A DNA stretch of 64,000 bases from TMED109 sp002171375 (GTDB lineage: Bacteria; Pseudomonadota; Alphaproteobacteria; TMED109). Positions 1 to 9,601 of this stretch are shown one piece after another; positions within the stretch are counted from its first letter, which is position 1; the number at the start of each line of letters is the position of its first letter. The DNA lies in contig CBFHON010000001.1 in the NCBI GenBank assembly GCA_965657505.1, forward strand, positions 1 through 64,000, written 5' to 3'. The position numbers and the translations under genes are program-made. The notes under the pieces were generated by a model that did not search any database, was not told the origin of the DNA, and saw only the letters and a program-made list of their open reading frames with translations.

Positions 1-262
1 CAGCAATAATACTCTATGGAATGCAGAATGGAATGGAGGGCAAGTTGCTCAATATGATAAGAATGGAAAAATAATAAGTAAAATAAAGACTCCAATGAAA
101 AAACCTACATGCGTTGCATTTGGAGGTCCAAATATGAATAAGCTATTTATTACTTCCGCAAAAGATATAAATTCTAATGAAGATGATACTTCTGGGAAAA
201 CTATTTGCATCCAAATGAATGTAAAAGGACAATTATCGAATAGATATATTCTTAATTTATGA
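1..262 (+). CDS. SMP-30/gluconolactonase family protein, C-terminal fragment
   Basis: This is the 3' end of a gene that begins outside the window; the frame is open from base 2 to the TGA at 260-262. The 86 visible residues contain LWNAEWNGGQVAQYD, then TPMKKPTCVAFGG and KLFITSA. These match the last blades of the SMP-30/gluconolactonase/LRE beta-propeller, where a 'pTsvaFGG..l..LyvTsa' pattern is typical. The family includes sugar lactonases and related lactone hydrolases with a bound divalent metal. The substrate cannot be inferred from this fragment, and the catalytic N-terminal part is missing. Confidence 0.8.
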   Translation, partial: SNNTLWNAEWNGGQVAQYDKNGKIISKIKTPMKKPTCVAFGGPNMNKLFITSAKDINSNEDDTSGKTICIQMNVKGQLSNRYILNL

Positions 263-403
263 AGTAAATATTAAATTTATTAGATGACTTTTATAAAATA
301 GGTGCCAAGTATGAGTCATTATTACAATCAAAGTGATTATAAAAATTATAAAAAAAGCCATTCCAGGAATAGCTAGAGGTTTTATTTTAAGTTTATTTTT
401 CAT
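257..403 (-). CDS. possible 48-residue single-span membrane protein
   Basis: This is a short open frame convergent with, and overlapping by 6 nt, the SMP-30 gene end. The product starts MKNKLKIKPLAIPGMAFF, has one long hydrophobic stretch (about residues 16-30: AFFIIFIITLIVIM) and a short tail with two histidines. A basic N-terminus followed by one helix is plausible for a small inner-membrane protein. There is no recognisable Shine-Dalgarno sequence before the ATG and no family is recognised. In such AT-rich DNA a frame of this length can arise by chance. It is reported because it occupies most of the otherwise empty 263-517 spacer. Confidence 0.3.
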   Translation of the reverse strand: MKNKLKIKPLAIPGMAFFIIFIITLIVIMTHTWHLFYKSHLINLIFTS

Positions 404-517
404 TTTTTAATTATTTATAAGTAAAATAAAGAAAATATATTTCTATTATGAAGATTATATGAAGTCAGAAATTTATTTAAAATATATAAAAAGTAAAAGT
501 ATTTCCAAAAATAGACT

Positions 518-1609
518 ATGAACCCTATATTCTTATATATGATAGGATTGATGCGCTATATTTTTTTTTCTTTTGTATGCTATTTTTTATACTTACTTAC
601 TTATAGTGGTATTATATTAGCTGAAAAAATAGATTTAATAGAGAGTGAAGATATAACTATAATTGCTTTTGGTTCTTGCAATGATCAATCTTTATCACAA
701 AGTTTTTGGAAAAACATACAAGCTTATAAGCCTGATGTTTTTCTTCAAATTGGAGATAATGTTTATGCTAAAAATAAAAATTTAATTAGCTTAATTGATG
801 CCTATAAAGATCTTAAAAATAATATTTATTATCAAAATTTTTCTTTAAATACTGAGATTATAGGAATATGGGATGATCATGATTACGGGAAGAATGATGG
901 TGGAAAAAACTATAAGGATAAATACGAATCTAAAAATATATTTTTAAATTTTTTTGAAATAAACAAAAACGATGAACGTTATTTTCGTGAAGGTCTATAT
1001 AAAGAATATATTTTAAATGATAAAAATAAATATATACAAATAATTATTCTAGATACACGTTTTTTCAAATCTGATTTTAAAGCTACAAACAAAATAAATA
1101 CTAAAGGTAAAGAAAGATATATTCCTGACTTCAGTGAAGATAAAACTATTCTCGGAAATAAACAATGGGAATGGTTTGAAGAACAATTGAAGAAAAAAGT
1201 TGATTTAAGAATTATTGTTTCTTCTTTTCAAGTTTTACCAAAAGACCATGGTTGGGAAAAATGGGGAAATTTTCCTTTAGAACAAAGAAAATTATATTCT
1301 TTAATTAATAATACTAACCACCCTTATACTTTAATAATTTCTGGAGATAGACATGTTGGGGCTCTATATAAAAAGGAGTTGAGTAATAATATTAATATTT
1401 ATGAACTAACGTCTAGCTCTTTAAATAAACCTTTAAAATTTAAAGTTGAAGAACAAGATAGTATGCAGATAGGAGATTTAGTTGTTTCGGAAAACTTTGG
1501 CTTAATATCAATTGATTGGGCTCAAAGTATAATATCTTTGCAATTGAAATCTCCTTATTCAACAAAAACAAATTCCTTGTTGAGGAAAGATATATTATTT
1601 AATAATTAA
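518..1609 (+). CDS. PhoD-like alkaline phosphatase / metallophosphoesterase
   Basis: Predicted exported phosphodiesterase or phosphomonoesterase of the PhoD family, which frees phosphate from organic phosphate outside the inner membrane using Ca and Fe. The N-terminus carries a hydrophobic signal segment (about residues 10-35). The metallophosphoesterase signature follows in order: FGSC at 51-54, QIGDNVYA near 77-84, WDDHDYGKNDGG at 118-129, and ISGDRHVG in the C-terminal third, each contributing metal ligands. The length (363 aa) is short compared with Bacillus PhoD and fits the compact PhoD-like proteins of marine bacteria. The start is uncertain: in-frame ATGs at 539 and 551 give a tighter signal peptide. 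The gene lies 18 nt before the PhoX-like gene, so the two are probably co-transcribed. No PhoB box was recognised upstream. Confidence 0.82.
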   Translation: MNPIFLYMIGLMRYIFFSFVCYFLYLLTYSGIILAEKIDLIESEDITIIAFGSCNDQSLSQSFWKNIQAYKPDVFLQIGDNVYAKNKNLISLIDAYKDLKNNIYYQNFSLNTEIIGIWDDHDYGKNDGGKNYKDKYESKNIFLNFFEINKNDERYFREGLYKEYILNDKNKYIQIIILDTRFFKSDFKATNKINTKGKERYIPDFSEDKTILGNKQWEWFEEQLKKKVDLRIIVSSFQVLPKDHGWEKWGNFPLEQRKLYSLINNTNHPYTLIISGDRHVGALYKKELSNNINIYELTSSSLNKPLKFKVEEQDSMQIGDLVVSENFGLISIDWAQSIISLQLKSPYSTKTNSLLRKDILFNN

Positions 1610-1627
1610 ATATTAAGGGATATAATA

Positions 1628-3487
1628 ATGAAAACAATAAAGCCCAAAAATAAAATTTCTGATTTTGAATTATTAGTAACTAAATCTATATCTAGGAGAA
1701 ACTTATTAAAAAGCGGAATATCTTTTGGGTTATCAAGTTTTATATTAGGTACAGCGTCTAAATCTGTTCTAGCAGATAATAAAAAAACTAGCTTTGACTT
1801 TAATCAAGTAAAATCTAATACACTAGATACAGTGACTTTACCAGATAACTATACGTGGCAAACAGTTATTAGGTGGGGAGACCCAATGTGGTCTGAAGGA
1901 GAGGAATTTAATAATTTTTCTCGAGGTAATGCTAATTCTCAAAAATTATCTTTTGGAGATAATAATGATGGAATGCACCTATTTAATCATAATGGACATA
2001 ATATATTAGTGGTTAATAATGAATATACTAATCAAAAAATTATTTATGGGAACAGAGATAGTAAAAGCGCAGAAAATATAGATGATATTAATAAAGGTAA
2101 AGCTGCACATGGTATAAGTATAGTAGAACTTTCATTTAACAAAAAATGGGAGGTTGTAAAGGATTCTGCTTTTAATAGAAGAATTACTGCAGATACTCCT
2201 ATGGAACTATCTGGATATGCAAGAGGACATGATCTATTAAAAACATCTTTTGATAAAAATGGAACAAAATGTCTAGGTACATGGAATAACTGTGGTAATG
2301 GGAAGACTCCTTGGGGAACCTATCTTGCTTGTGAAGAAAATTTTAATGGATATTTTGCAAGTAATGACAAAAAAATAAAGTTATCTAATGAATTTATCAG
2401 ATATGGAATAAGTGCAAATGATTGGGGATATAATTGGGCTAATTACGATGAGCGTTTTGATATATCTCTTCATCCTAATGAACCTAATAGATTTGGATAT
2501 ATTGTTGAAATAGATCCTCTTAACCCTAATAGCATTCCAAAAAAATTAACTAGTTTAGGACGCTTTAAACATGAAAATGCAGAGCTTGTAATTAATAAAG
2601 ATGGTAGGGTAGTTGTTTATATGGGTGATGATGAGAGAGGAGAGTTTTTATATAAATTTGTTTCAGAAAATGAATATAAGAAAGATGGAGATAATAGAAA
2701 CTTATTAAATAATGGAAAATTATTTGTAGCTAAATTTCATGACCATAATAGAGGAGAATGGATTGAACTAAATCCAAAAACAACTGGTTTTAAAACACAG
2801 GCAGAAATATGTATTTATACAAGAATTGCAGCATCAAATGTAGGTGCAACAACAATGGATCGTCCTGAATGGGTGGCTTCAAACCCTAATAAGGTAGAAG
2901 TTTATTGTTCTTTAACAAATAATAGAAATAGAGGTATTGAACCTAATAAGGGTGGTGACCCTACACCTTTATTTGGTCCAAATATAAGAAAAAATAATAT
3001 ATATGGACAGATTATTAAATGGAATCCAAATAATAATGATCACTGTTCTAATTTATTTGAATGGAGTTTATTTGCTATGGCTGGAAACCCTGTAATTTAT
3101 AATAATAATTATGCCGGCACAGAAAATATAGATAAAGATAATATGTTCAACTCTCCAGATGGGCTAGGCTTTAATAAAGAAGGAGTATTACTGATACAAA
3201 CAGATGGAAGATATTCCAATGAAGGAGAATATATTGGAATGGGTAATAATCAAATGTTATGTGGCAATCCTATAACCGGAGAAATAAAAAGATTTTTAGT
3301 AGGGCCAAAAGAATGTGAAGTAACTGGTATGACATGGAGCAAAGATAACAAAACATTATTTGTAGGTTTGCAACATCCAGGAGAGAGGGGAAATAGTCAT
3401 TTTCCTGGAGGAAAAAATTCAGTACCAAGATCATCTGTAATAGCAATTAGCAAAAAAGATGGTTCTAAAATAACATTCATATCTTGA
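1628..3487 (+). CDS. phoX: PhoX-like alkaline phosphatase (DUF839), Tat-exported
   Basis: Member of the DUF839/PhoX family of Ca/Fe-dependent alkaline phosphatases, which are secreted by many marine bacteria during phosphate limitation. The N-terminus has a twin-arginine motif (SRRNLLK, residues 22-28), a hydrophobic stretch and a likely cleavage site after VLA (about 49), so the protein should leave the cell folded through Tat. Family landmarks are visible: HLFNHNGHNILVVNNEY, the HENAELV segment followed by MGDDERGEFLYKF, and near the C-terminus SPDGLGF, TGMTWS and the GLQHPGE motif. The length of 619 aa is normal. It follows the PhoD-like gene by 18 nt and precedes the CIA30 gene, suggesting a phosphorus-scavenging operon. 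Some DUF839 proteins have unknown substrates, so activity is inferred. Confidence 0.88.
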   Translation: MKTIKPKNKISDFELLVTKSISRRNLLKSGISFGLSSFILGTASKSVLADNKKTSFDFNQVKSNTLDTVTLPDNYTWQTVIRWGDPMWSEGEEFNNFSRGNANSQKLSFGDNNDGMHLFNHNGHNILVVNNEYTNQKIIYGNRDSKSAENIDDINKGKAAHGISIVELSFNKKWEVVKDSAFNRRITADTPMELSGYARGHDLLKTSFDKNGTKCLGTWNNCGNGKTPWGTYLACEENFNGYFASNDKKIKLSNEFIRYGISANDWGYNWANYDERFDISLHPNEPNRFGYIVEIDPLNPNSIPKKLTSLGRFKHENAELVINKDGRVVVYMGDDERGEFLYKFVSENEYKKDGDNRNLLNNGKLFVAKFHDHNRGEWIELNPKTTGFKTQAEICIYTRIAASNVGATTMDRPEWVASNPNKVEVYCSLTNNRNRGIEPNKGGDPTPLFGPNIRKNNIYGQIIKWNPNNNDHCSNLFEWSLFAMAGNPVIYNNNYAGTENIDKDNMFNSPDGLGFNKEGVLLIQTDGRYSNEGEYIGMGNNQMLCGNPITGEIKRFLVGPKECEVTGMTWSKDNKTLFVGLQHPGERGNSHFPGGKNSVPRSSVIAISKKDGSKITFIS

Positions 3488-3543
3488 TATTATATTTTTA
3501 ATAGTTATTTTTTATTATTTAATCACCTTTATTAAGGAACATT

Positions 3544-4086
3544 ATGGTCAGATTCATTTTTATTATATATCTAGTTCTAATAAAACAGAGTATAGGAGAA
3601 GAAGTTTTGTTTGAAAACTTTATTAAAAACCCTGAAAAAAAATGGGAGTTTATAAGTGACCAAGTTATGGGTGGCGAATCTTATGGAAAAATGCAATTTA
3701 TCAAAGAAGATGACAAAAGCTTTGCACGAATGACAGGAATAGTTAGTTTAGAAAATAATGGTGGTTTTATTCAGATAAGAAAGAAGTTAGAATATTCTTT
3801 ATCTAAAGATAGTAAAGCCATAAAAATAGAAGTAAGAGGTAATAATCAAGAATATTATATTCATATTAGAACTAGTGGAACTATTTTACCTTGGCAATAT
3901 TATCAGGCTCCATTTTTAGCTACTAATGCATGGGCAACGCAAAATATAAAACTTGAGGAATTTAAAAGGTCAGGAATTATGCTAGCAAAAAAAATAAATC
4001 CTAAGAATATAAAATCTATAGCTATAGTTGCTTATGGAAAAGAATATGAAGCCTTTGTTGAAGTTAATAATATAATTATTGATTAA
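3544..4086 (+). CDS. CIA30-domain protein, probably exported
   Basis: This 180-residue protein has an N-terminal hydrophobic segment (about residues 2-18) that resembles a signal peptide, followed by a single CIA30 (NADH:ubiquinone oxidoreductase intermediate-associated protein 30) beta-sandwich. The sequence FENF...W.FISDQVMGGES, then ARMTGIVSLENNGGFIQIR, is characteristic of the family. In mitochondria CIA30 assists complex I assembly; the bacterial members have no established role and often look like carbohydrate-binding jelly rolls. A good AAGGA ribosome-binding site precedes the ATG. The gene may be the last of the phosphatase group. Its 3' end overlaps recQ by 11 nt in convergent orientation. 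Confidence 0.75.
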   Translation: MVRFIFIIYLVLIKQSIGEEVLFENFIKNPEKKWEFISDQVMGGESYGKMQFIKEDDKSFARMTGIVSLENNGGFIQIRKKLEYSLSKDSKAIKIEVRGNNQEYYIHIRTSGTILPWQYYQAPFLATNAWATQNIKLEEFKRSGIMLAKKINPKNIKSIAIVAYGKEYEAFVEVNNIIID

Positions 4087-5863
4087 TTATTTCTAGAAAA
4101 CTATTCCCATATTTTTTAAGTTTACTTGGCCCAACACCATTAATTTTAATCATCTCTTGTAAATTTTTTGGTTTCATTTTTGCCATTTCTATAAGACTTG
4201 CATCTGTAAAAATTACAAATGCTGGAATAGATTTTTCTCTTGCAATATTTAACCTTAGCTCTTTTAATGAGGTTAAAATTTTCAAATCATTATCGTCTAT
4301 ATTTGCAATTACTTTTATTTTATTATTCTTTGCACTTTTTGCCTCTTTTAATATTATTTCTTTATAATTAAAATATTTTTTGTCTTTTAAAATTTCAAGA
4401 CCAGATTTTGTGATCTGTAAACAACCAAATTTTTTAATATTAATTATTAGATGTCCTGAAGAAATTAGTTGTCTAATAAATCCTTGCCAAAAATCTTTTT
4501 TATAATTTTCTCCTATACCAAAGGTTTTAATTTTATCATGTTTTTTTTCAATTATTTTGTCAGTTTTATTTCCTAATAAAATATTTATTATATGAATTGT
4601 TCCAAAAAATTGCCCAGTCCGATATATTGCAGAGAGAGCCATTTGTGCTAATTTTGTTCCATCAAGCATTTTAGGAGGAATTAAACAATTATCACAGTTA
4701 TTGCAATCTTCTACCTTTTCATCAAAGTATGATAATAAAGATTTTTTTCTACATATAGGTGTCTCACAATAGGCTAATAGGCTATCAAGTCTTTTATTCT
4801 CTCTTAATTTATGTTGTATATCATCACCATCATTCTCTATGAAGCGGCGTCTTTGAAATAAATCATTAAGGCCATAGAGTAATAAAGTCTCAGCCGGATT
4901 TCCGTCACGACCTGCTCTTCCAATTTCTTGATAATATGCTTCAATGCTAGAGGGTAGACTTAGGTGAGCAACAAACCTTACATTTGATTTATTTATTCCC
5001 ATTCCAAATGCAATTGTAGCTACTATAATTACACCTCTATCATTCATAAAAATTTCTTGATTTAATTTACGTGTATTACTATCTTGGCCTGCATGATAGG
5101 GTATTGCATTATAATTATTTTTATTAAGGAATAAAGAGACATCTTCAGTTTGTTTTCTTGATAGGCAATATATAATACCTGACTCACCATTTTTATTTTC
5201 TAAAAATATAAGTATTTGTTTTTTCCAATCATCCTTTTGTTCTACAGCAAGACTTAGATTAGGCCTATCAAACCCTTGAATAAATACTTTTGAATTATAA
5301 TTAGTAAGTTTTTTAACTATATCTTCTCTTGTGTTTTTATCAGCTGTAGCTGTAAAGCCAGCAATAATAGAATCCGGATATATTGTAGATAATTGAGATA
5401 GCTCTTCATATTGGGGTCTAAAACTAACACCCCATTTTGAAATACAATGAGCTTCATCAATAGCAAACATAGCAACATCAGTGTCACTAAGTTCATTTAA
5501 AGTTTTTTCACTCATCAAATTTTCAGGAGATAAATATAATATTTTTATTTTTCCTTTTTTAAAATTATCTAAGGTTTTTTTATTTAATTCTTCTGATATA
5601 TGAGAATGAATTCTATCTGCAGCAACTCCGTTTTCTTTTAGAGATAAAATTTGATCGTCCATTAAAGCTACTAAAGGAGAAACTACAATTGTACCTCTAG
5701 AAAATATTAATGCAGGAATTTGATAGCACAATGACTTGCCGGCTCCAGTAGGCATTACAGCAAGTACATTATTTTTATCGAGTAAATTGTTAATAATTTC
5801 TTCCTGTCCAGAACGGAAAGAGTTATATCCAAATACATCATTAAGTATTTGTAGAGCTTGCAT
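4076..5863 (-). CDS. recQ: ATP-dependent DNA helicase RecQ
   Basis: 3'-5' superfamily 2 DNA helicase acting in RecF-pathway recombination and fork repair. Motif I (MPTGAGKSLCYQIPA, near residue 38), the DEAH box (AIDEAHCISKWG), SAT-type motif III (TATAD) and motif VI (QEIGRAGRDG) are present in order. A RecQ-specific zinc site follows (C-RKKSLLSYF then CNNCDNC), then a winged-helix region, and at the C-terminus an HRDC domain (IVPAF-type start: SIPAFVIFTDASL, ending in the helix-hairpin-helix INGVGPSKLKKYG). The length of 595 aa is normal. It is divergently placed from the DEAD-box gene across a 209-bp spacer. Confidence 0.95.
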   Translation of the reverse strand: MQALQILNDVFGYNSFRSGQEEIINNLLDKNNVLAVMPTGAGKSLCYQIPALIFSRGTIVVSPLVALMDDQILSLKENGVAADRIHSHISEELNKKTLDNFKKGKIKILYLSPENLMSEKTLNELSDTDVAMFAIDEAHCISKWGVSFRPQYEELSQLSTIYPDSIIAGFTATADKNTREDIVKKLTNYNSKVFIQGFDRPNLSLAVEQKDDWKKQILIFLENKNGESGIIYCLSRKQTEDVSLFLNKNNYNAIPYHAGQDSNTRKLNQEIFMNDRGVIIVATIAFGMGINKSNVRFVAHLSLPSSIEAYYQEIGRAGRDGNPAETLLLYGLNDLFQRRRFIENDGDDIQHKLRENKRLDSLLAYCETPICRKKSLLSYFDEKVEDCNNCDNCLIPPKMLDGTKLAQMALSAIYRTGQFFGTIHIINILLGNKTDKIIEKKHDKIKTFGIGENYKKDFWQGFIRQLISSGHLIINIKKFGCLQITKSGLEILKDKKYFNYKEIILKEAKSAKNNKIKVIANIDDNDLKILTSLKELRLNIAREKSIPAFVIFTDASLIEMAKMKPKNLQEMIKINGVGPSKLKKYGNSFLEIINQ

Positions 5864-6072
5864 TATATATCCATATTATTAAAGTTTCTATATTACTATA
5901 ATTTTAGTTGTTAATCATTACAAACATAATCATCTTTATTTAAATATCTTGCTATTAAATTATGCATGTGATATCGCCCCTTATAATTTTTATTTTATTT
6001 CATTTATCTTATTAAGCTCAAAATAAGCGTCTTATAGATTATTTGGATTCTTAAAACTGAAAGTATAACTCT

Positions 6073-7548
6073 ATGGATTTCAATGAATTAGGTTTAACAG
6101 GTCCGATTCTCAAAGCAATTGCTTCTGAAAATTATGACAAACCAACTCCTATTCAAAATGCTGTCATTCCAAAATTTTTAAATAATCATGATATAGTTGG
6201 AATAGCTCAAACAGGTACTGGAAAAACAGCTGCATTTGTATTGCCTATATTGGAAAGGTTGATAAAGAAAAATAAAAAAAATCTACCTAAATCATTTCCT
6301 GTTCTTATATTAGTTCCCACTCGAGAGCTAGCAATGCAAATTATTGATAAAATTAGAACTTATGGAAAAATTATTAGGCCGAAAGCTGTTTTAATAGTAG
6401 GAGGTGCTAAACCTGGACCTCAGATAAAGTCACTGAAGGATGGAGCTGATATTGTAGTTGCTACTCCAGGCAGATTATTAGATCATGTAAAATCTAAAGT
6501 TGCATATTTAAATAATACAAATACTGTAATTTTAGATGAAGCGGATCAAATGTTAGATTTAGGGTTTATGCCAAGCATAAAGTTAATTATGTCTAATATT
6601 TCAAAATCAAAGCAAGCAGTACTTTTATCTGCAACAATGCCCAAAGCAGTTAGAAGTCTAGCTAATGAATTTTTAAATAACCCTGAAGAAGTAAACGTTG
6701 CACCTACTGCAAGACCGATAGAGTTAATTGATCAAAGAGTTTTTATAGTTAAGAGAGAAACAAAACTTAAATTTCTTAAAGATATATTTGATAATCATAA
6801 CATTTATAGGTCTATAGTCTTTGTCAGAACTAAGATAGGTGCAAATAAATTAGCAACTAAATTAAAAACATCAGGAATAGATGTAGATGCAATTCATGGT
6901 GATAAAAGTCAAAGTCAAAGAACTAGAACATTAAAAAATTTTAGAATTGGAAAATTAAATATTTTAATAGCTACAGATATAGCTGCAAGAGGAATAGATG
7001 TGGATGATATTTCTCATATTATAAATTATGACATGCCAAACGAATCTGAAATTTATATTCACCGAATAGGAAGAACAGCGAGAGCTGGGAAAAGTGGTAT
7101 AGCAATCTCTTTGTGTGATGTATCTGAAAAAAGAAAGCTTAAATCGATTGAAAAATTGATTGGATATTCTTTGTATGCAAAGGTATTAAATTCATCAGAA
7201 ACTTTGATACTTGGTAACACTAATAAAAATTCTTCTTTAAAAGATAAAATTAATACTAAAAATGAATTAAATAGTAATAAAGTAGTTAAGAGTACAAAAA
7301 AAAGAAATTCAGCTAAACTTTTTAGTAAGAAAGCAAAAAAACGTTTTGCAGAAAAGAGAAAAAAAAGAATACAACAAGATAATCATCAATCTATAGAGAA
7401 ACTAAGTACAAAAACAAATAAACGTAAAGATAAAAAATCAAAAAATAATAGTGTAAAAAATAGTAATTTAACTTTTAAAAAGAAGTCTAATAAAAGAAAA
7501 TTTTCACTTAATTTAGATGATGCTTTTCATGGTAAAGCTCATAATTAA
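6073..7548 (+). CDS. DEAD-box ATP-dependent RNA helicase (RhlE-like)
   Basis: RNA helicase with all core motifs: Q motif (PTPIQNAVIP), Walker A AQTGTGKT (45-52), PTRELAMQ, TPGRLLDH, the DEAD box (VILDEADQMLDLGF), SAT, and the C-terminal RecA domain ending in HRIGRTARAG. After about residue 385 comes a roughly 100-residue lysine-, serine- and asparagine-rich tail (runs such as KKAKKRFAEKRKKRI), typical of RhlE/DeaD relatives that use a basic tail to hold RNA. The likely role is ribosome assembly or cold-stress RNA remodelling. An unusually long leader (5864-6072) precedes it, which is common for cold-regulated helicase genes, and a weak inverted repeat (CTTATT/AATAAG, 6008-6027) lies within it. 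Which paralogue it is cannot be settled by eye. Confidence 0.92.
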   Translation: MDFNELGLTGPILKAIASENYDKPTPIQNAVIPKFLNNHDIVGIAQTGTGKTAAFVLPILERLIKKNKKNLPKSFPVLILVPTRELAMQIIDKIRTYGKIIRPKAVLIVGGAKPGPQIKSLKDGADIVVATPGRLLDHVKSKVAYLNNTNTVILDEADQMLDLGFMPSIKLIMSNISKSKQAVLLSATMPKAVRSLANEFLNNPEEVNVAPTARPIELIDQRVFIVKRETKLKFLKDIFDNHNIYRSIVFVRTKIGANKLATKLKTSGIDVDAIHGDKSQSQRTRTLKNFRIGKLNILIATDIAARGIDVDDISHIINYDMPNESEIYIHRIGRTARAGKSGIAISLCDVSEKRKLKSIEKLIGYSLYAKVLNSSETLILGNTNKNSSLKDKINTKNELNSNKVVKSTKKRNSAKLFSKKAKKRFAEKRKKRIQQDNHQSIEKLSTKTNKRKDKKSKNNSVKNSNLTFKKKSNKRKFSLNLDDAFHGKAHN

Positions 7549-7564
7549 ATTTATAAATATTTTA

Positions 7565-9217
7565 TTATTTTAATATAAATCCTTGATAATTATTTTTAGA
7601 AACTTCATCACATTTTTCAACATATTTTGAATACCCTCCCACATAAGGCATAAAGTTTTTAGCCTTTCCTTTTATATTGGCACCAATATACCATGAGCTA
7701 CAGGAAGAACGAACATGATCTATAGACACTTCTTGGTTGTGTTTATACCATTCATTTTCTGCTTTCAAAGATGCTTCTATAAAATTTTTATTATTATTTT
7801 TCATGTATTCAATACAATCAAATATCCAGTTAACATGCTGTTCGATAGAAACTATCATATTTGTCAAAACTGATGGGCTTCCTGGACCTGAAATAGTAAA
7901 TAAATTTGGAAAACCTGAAGACGCTAAACCTAGATAATTTTTAGGACCTTCAGACCATTTATTTTTTAATTTAATATTATTTTTTCCTTCAATATCAATA
8001 TTAAATAAGGTTCCCGTCATAGCATCAAATCCTGTTGCTAAGATAATTATATCAAGTTCATAATGATTTTTAGAAGTGTTTATTCCTTTTGCATAAAATT
8101 CTTCAAGAGGAGTTGTTTTAAGGTCAACAAGCGAAATATTAGGCTTATTATATGATTCATAGTAATTGCTATCTACAGCTAACCTCTTACAGCCTATGGG
8201 GTAATCTGGTGTTAATAGTTTAGCAACATGTGAATCTTTTACTAAAGATTTTATTTTGTTCCTTACAAATTTAGCAGCTGTTTCATTAGCTTCTCTATCA
8301 AAGTTTAAGTCTTCAAAAGCTGCAATAAAGGGAACTCCACCTTTATTCCACCTATCTTCAAATACTGTTTCTCTTCTTTCTTTAGAAACATTTAATGCAG
8401 ACTGATGATTAATAGGTAAAGCCATTGCGGCTACTGAATTTTGTGCTTTTAATCTAAAATTTGAATAATTATATTTAACTTCTTCTATAAATAAATCATT
8501 ATCATATCCTACAGGTTCTCTCATATATTTTTTAGTTTTACCTTTTAAGTATTTAAGAGGTTTATTTCTTGCTGGAACTGTATAATGGGGAGTTCTTTGG
8601 AAAACATAAAGATGTTCGACTTCATTTATAATCTCTGGAATACATTGAATTGCTGAGGATCCAGTTCCTATTATACCTACTTTTTTATTTTTAAGATTAA
8701 TATGATGATGAGGCCAATTACCTGTATGATAAATTTCTCCTTTAAAGCTTTCTATATTTTTAAACTTGGGTTTATTTAAAGTAGAAAGGCAACCTGTTGC
8801 CATTATACAAAACTTTGTCTTAATTAATTGATTTGTATTATTTATTAATTCCCAATGATTTTTATCTGAATTAAATTTTGCTGACTTGATTTCAGAATTA
8901 AACTGAATATTTTCTCTTAATTTGAAACGATCTGCTACATGGTTTGCATATTTTAGTATTTCTGGCTGAGTGGCATATTTTTCTGTCCATTCCCACTCTT
9001 CTTGAAGCTCATTCGAAAATTGGTAGGAATATTGCATACTTTCAACATCACATCGTGCTCCTGGATATCTATTCCAATACCATGTTCCACCTACGTTCGA
9101 AGCTCGTTCTATTGCTATAACATTCAGCTTAGCTAATTTTGCTTTATATAAACTATATAGCCCTGCAAAACCTGCTCCAATAATTACTAAATCATAAATT
9201 TTTTTATTACTTATCAT
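7565..9217 (-). CDS. flavin-containing monooxygenase, Baeyer-Villiger type
   Basis: FAD- and NADPH-dependent monooxygenase related to cyclohexanone/phenylacetone monooxygenase. The FAD-binding GAGFAGL (14-20) is followed by GGTWYWNRYPGARCD (43-57), which is nearly diagnostic of class B Baeyer-Villiger enzymes. The BVMO fingerprint FxGxxxHxxxWP is intact as FKGEIYHTGNWP (158-169). A second Rossmann motif GIIGTGSSAIQ follows near 181-191, and ATGF near residue 390 closes the FAD domain. The length of 550 aa is normal. It is a single minus-strand gene convergent with the DEAD-box helicase gene. The natural substrate (a ketone, terpenoid or N/S-containing compound) is unknown, as it is for most environmental members. 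Confidence 0.88.
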   Translation of the reverse strand: MISNKKIYDLVIIGAGFAGLYSLYKAKLAKLNVIAIERASNVGGTWYWNRYPGARCDVESMQYSYQFSNELQEEWEWTEKYATQPEILKYANHVADRFKLRENIQFNSEIKSAKFNSDKNHWELINNTNQLIKTKFCIMATGCLSTLNKPKFKNIESFKGEIYHTGNWPHHHINLKNKKVGIIGTGSSAIQCIPEIINEVEHLYVFQRTPHYTVPARNKPLKYLKGKTKKYMREPVGYDNDLFIEEVKYNYSNFRLKAQNSVAAMALPINHQSALNVSKERRETVFEDRWNKGGVPFIAAFEDLNFDREANETAAKFVRNKIKSLVKDSHVAKLLTPDYPIGCKRLAVDSNYYESYNKPNISLVDLKTTPLEEFYAKGINTSKNHYELDIIILATGFDAMTGTLFNIDIEGKNNIKLKNKWSEGPKNYLGLASSGFPNLFTISGPGSPSVLTNMIVSIEQHVNWIFDCIEYMKNNNKNFIEASLKAENEWYKHNQEVSIDHVRSSCSSWYIGANIKGKAKNFMPYVGGYSKYVEKCDEVSKNNYQGFILK

Positions 9218-9338
9218 CCATTATCCAAATCATTTTACAAATGTATTATATTTTTTTATTACTCTCTATAATTATTTTAATAAAATATTTGATCTAATAT
9301 AAAAATAACTCCGTAATTAATAGAAAAAGGAGTTTAAA

Positions 9339-9569
9339 ATGTTTAAAGAATCTTATGCTTTAGTAATGAGCCCAAATTCAAATCCTTTAAAAGGATTACC
9401 TAAAATGGTACGTTTTCAGTTAATGACAACTCTAGCATTCATGTGGTCATTTATATTCACCATGTGGATTGGATCAATGCAATTTTTTGGACCTTCAGCT
9501 ATAGTCCATACTTTAGTACTTATAGGCGTATTTTTTACAGCAGAAATTTTTAAGAAAGCTAGAAACTAA
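9339..9569 (+). CDS. small membrane protein, two predicted helices
   Basis: This 76-residue protein has a polar N-terminus of about 24 residues, then two hydrophobic spans (about 29-47, LMTTLAFMWSFIFTMWIG, and 53-69). It ends with a short basic tail. A strong AAAGGAG ribosome-binding site 8 nt before the ATG supports it as a real gene. I do not recognise the family. It lies 32 nt upstream of a cytochrome c gene and is probably in the same transcript, so a role in membrane-bound redox chemistry is possible but unproven. Confidence 0.72.
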   Translation: MFKESYALVMSPNSNPLKGLPKMVRFQLMTTLAFMWSFIFTMWIGSMQFFGPSAIVHTLVLIGVFFTAEIFKKARN

Positions 9570-9601
9570 ATTATATACTAAACAATAGAAATACTTAGTT
9601 A

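Noticed and set aside
263..517. PhoB box upstream of the phosphatase operon
   Set aside because: No pair of TGTCAT-like repeats with 11-nt spacing was found; only isolated GTCA strings.
5864..6072. Leader of the DEAD-box helicase gene as a cold-shock RNA element
   Set aside because: Only one weak 6-bp inverted repeat was seen and no cold-box-like conserved motif; not enough to claim a regulatory element.
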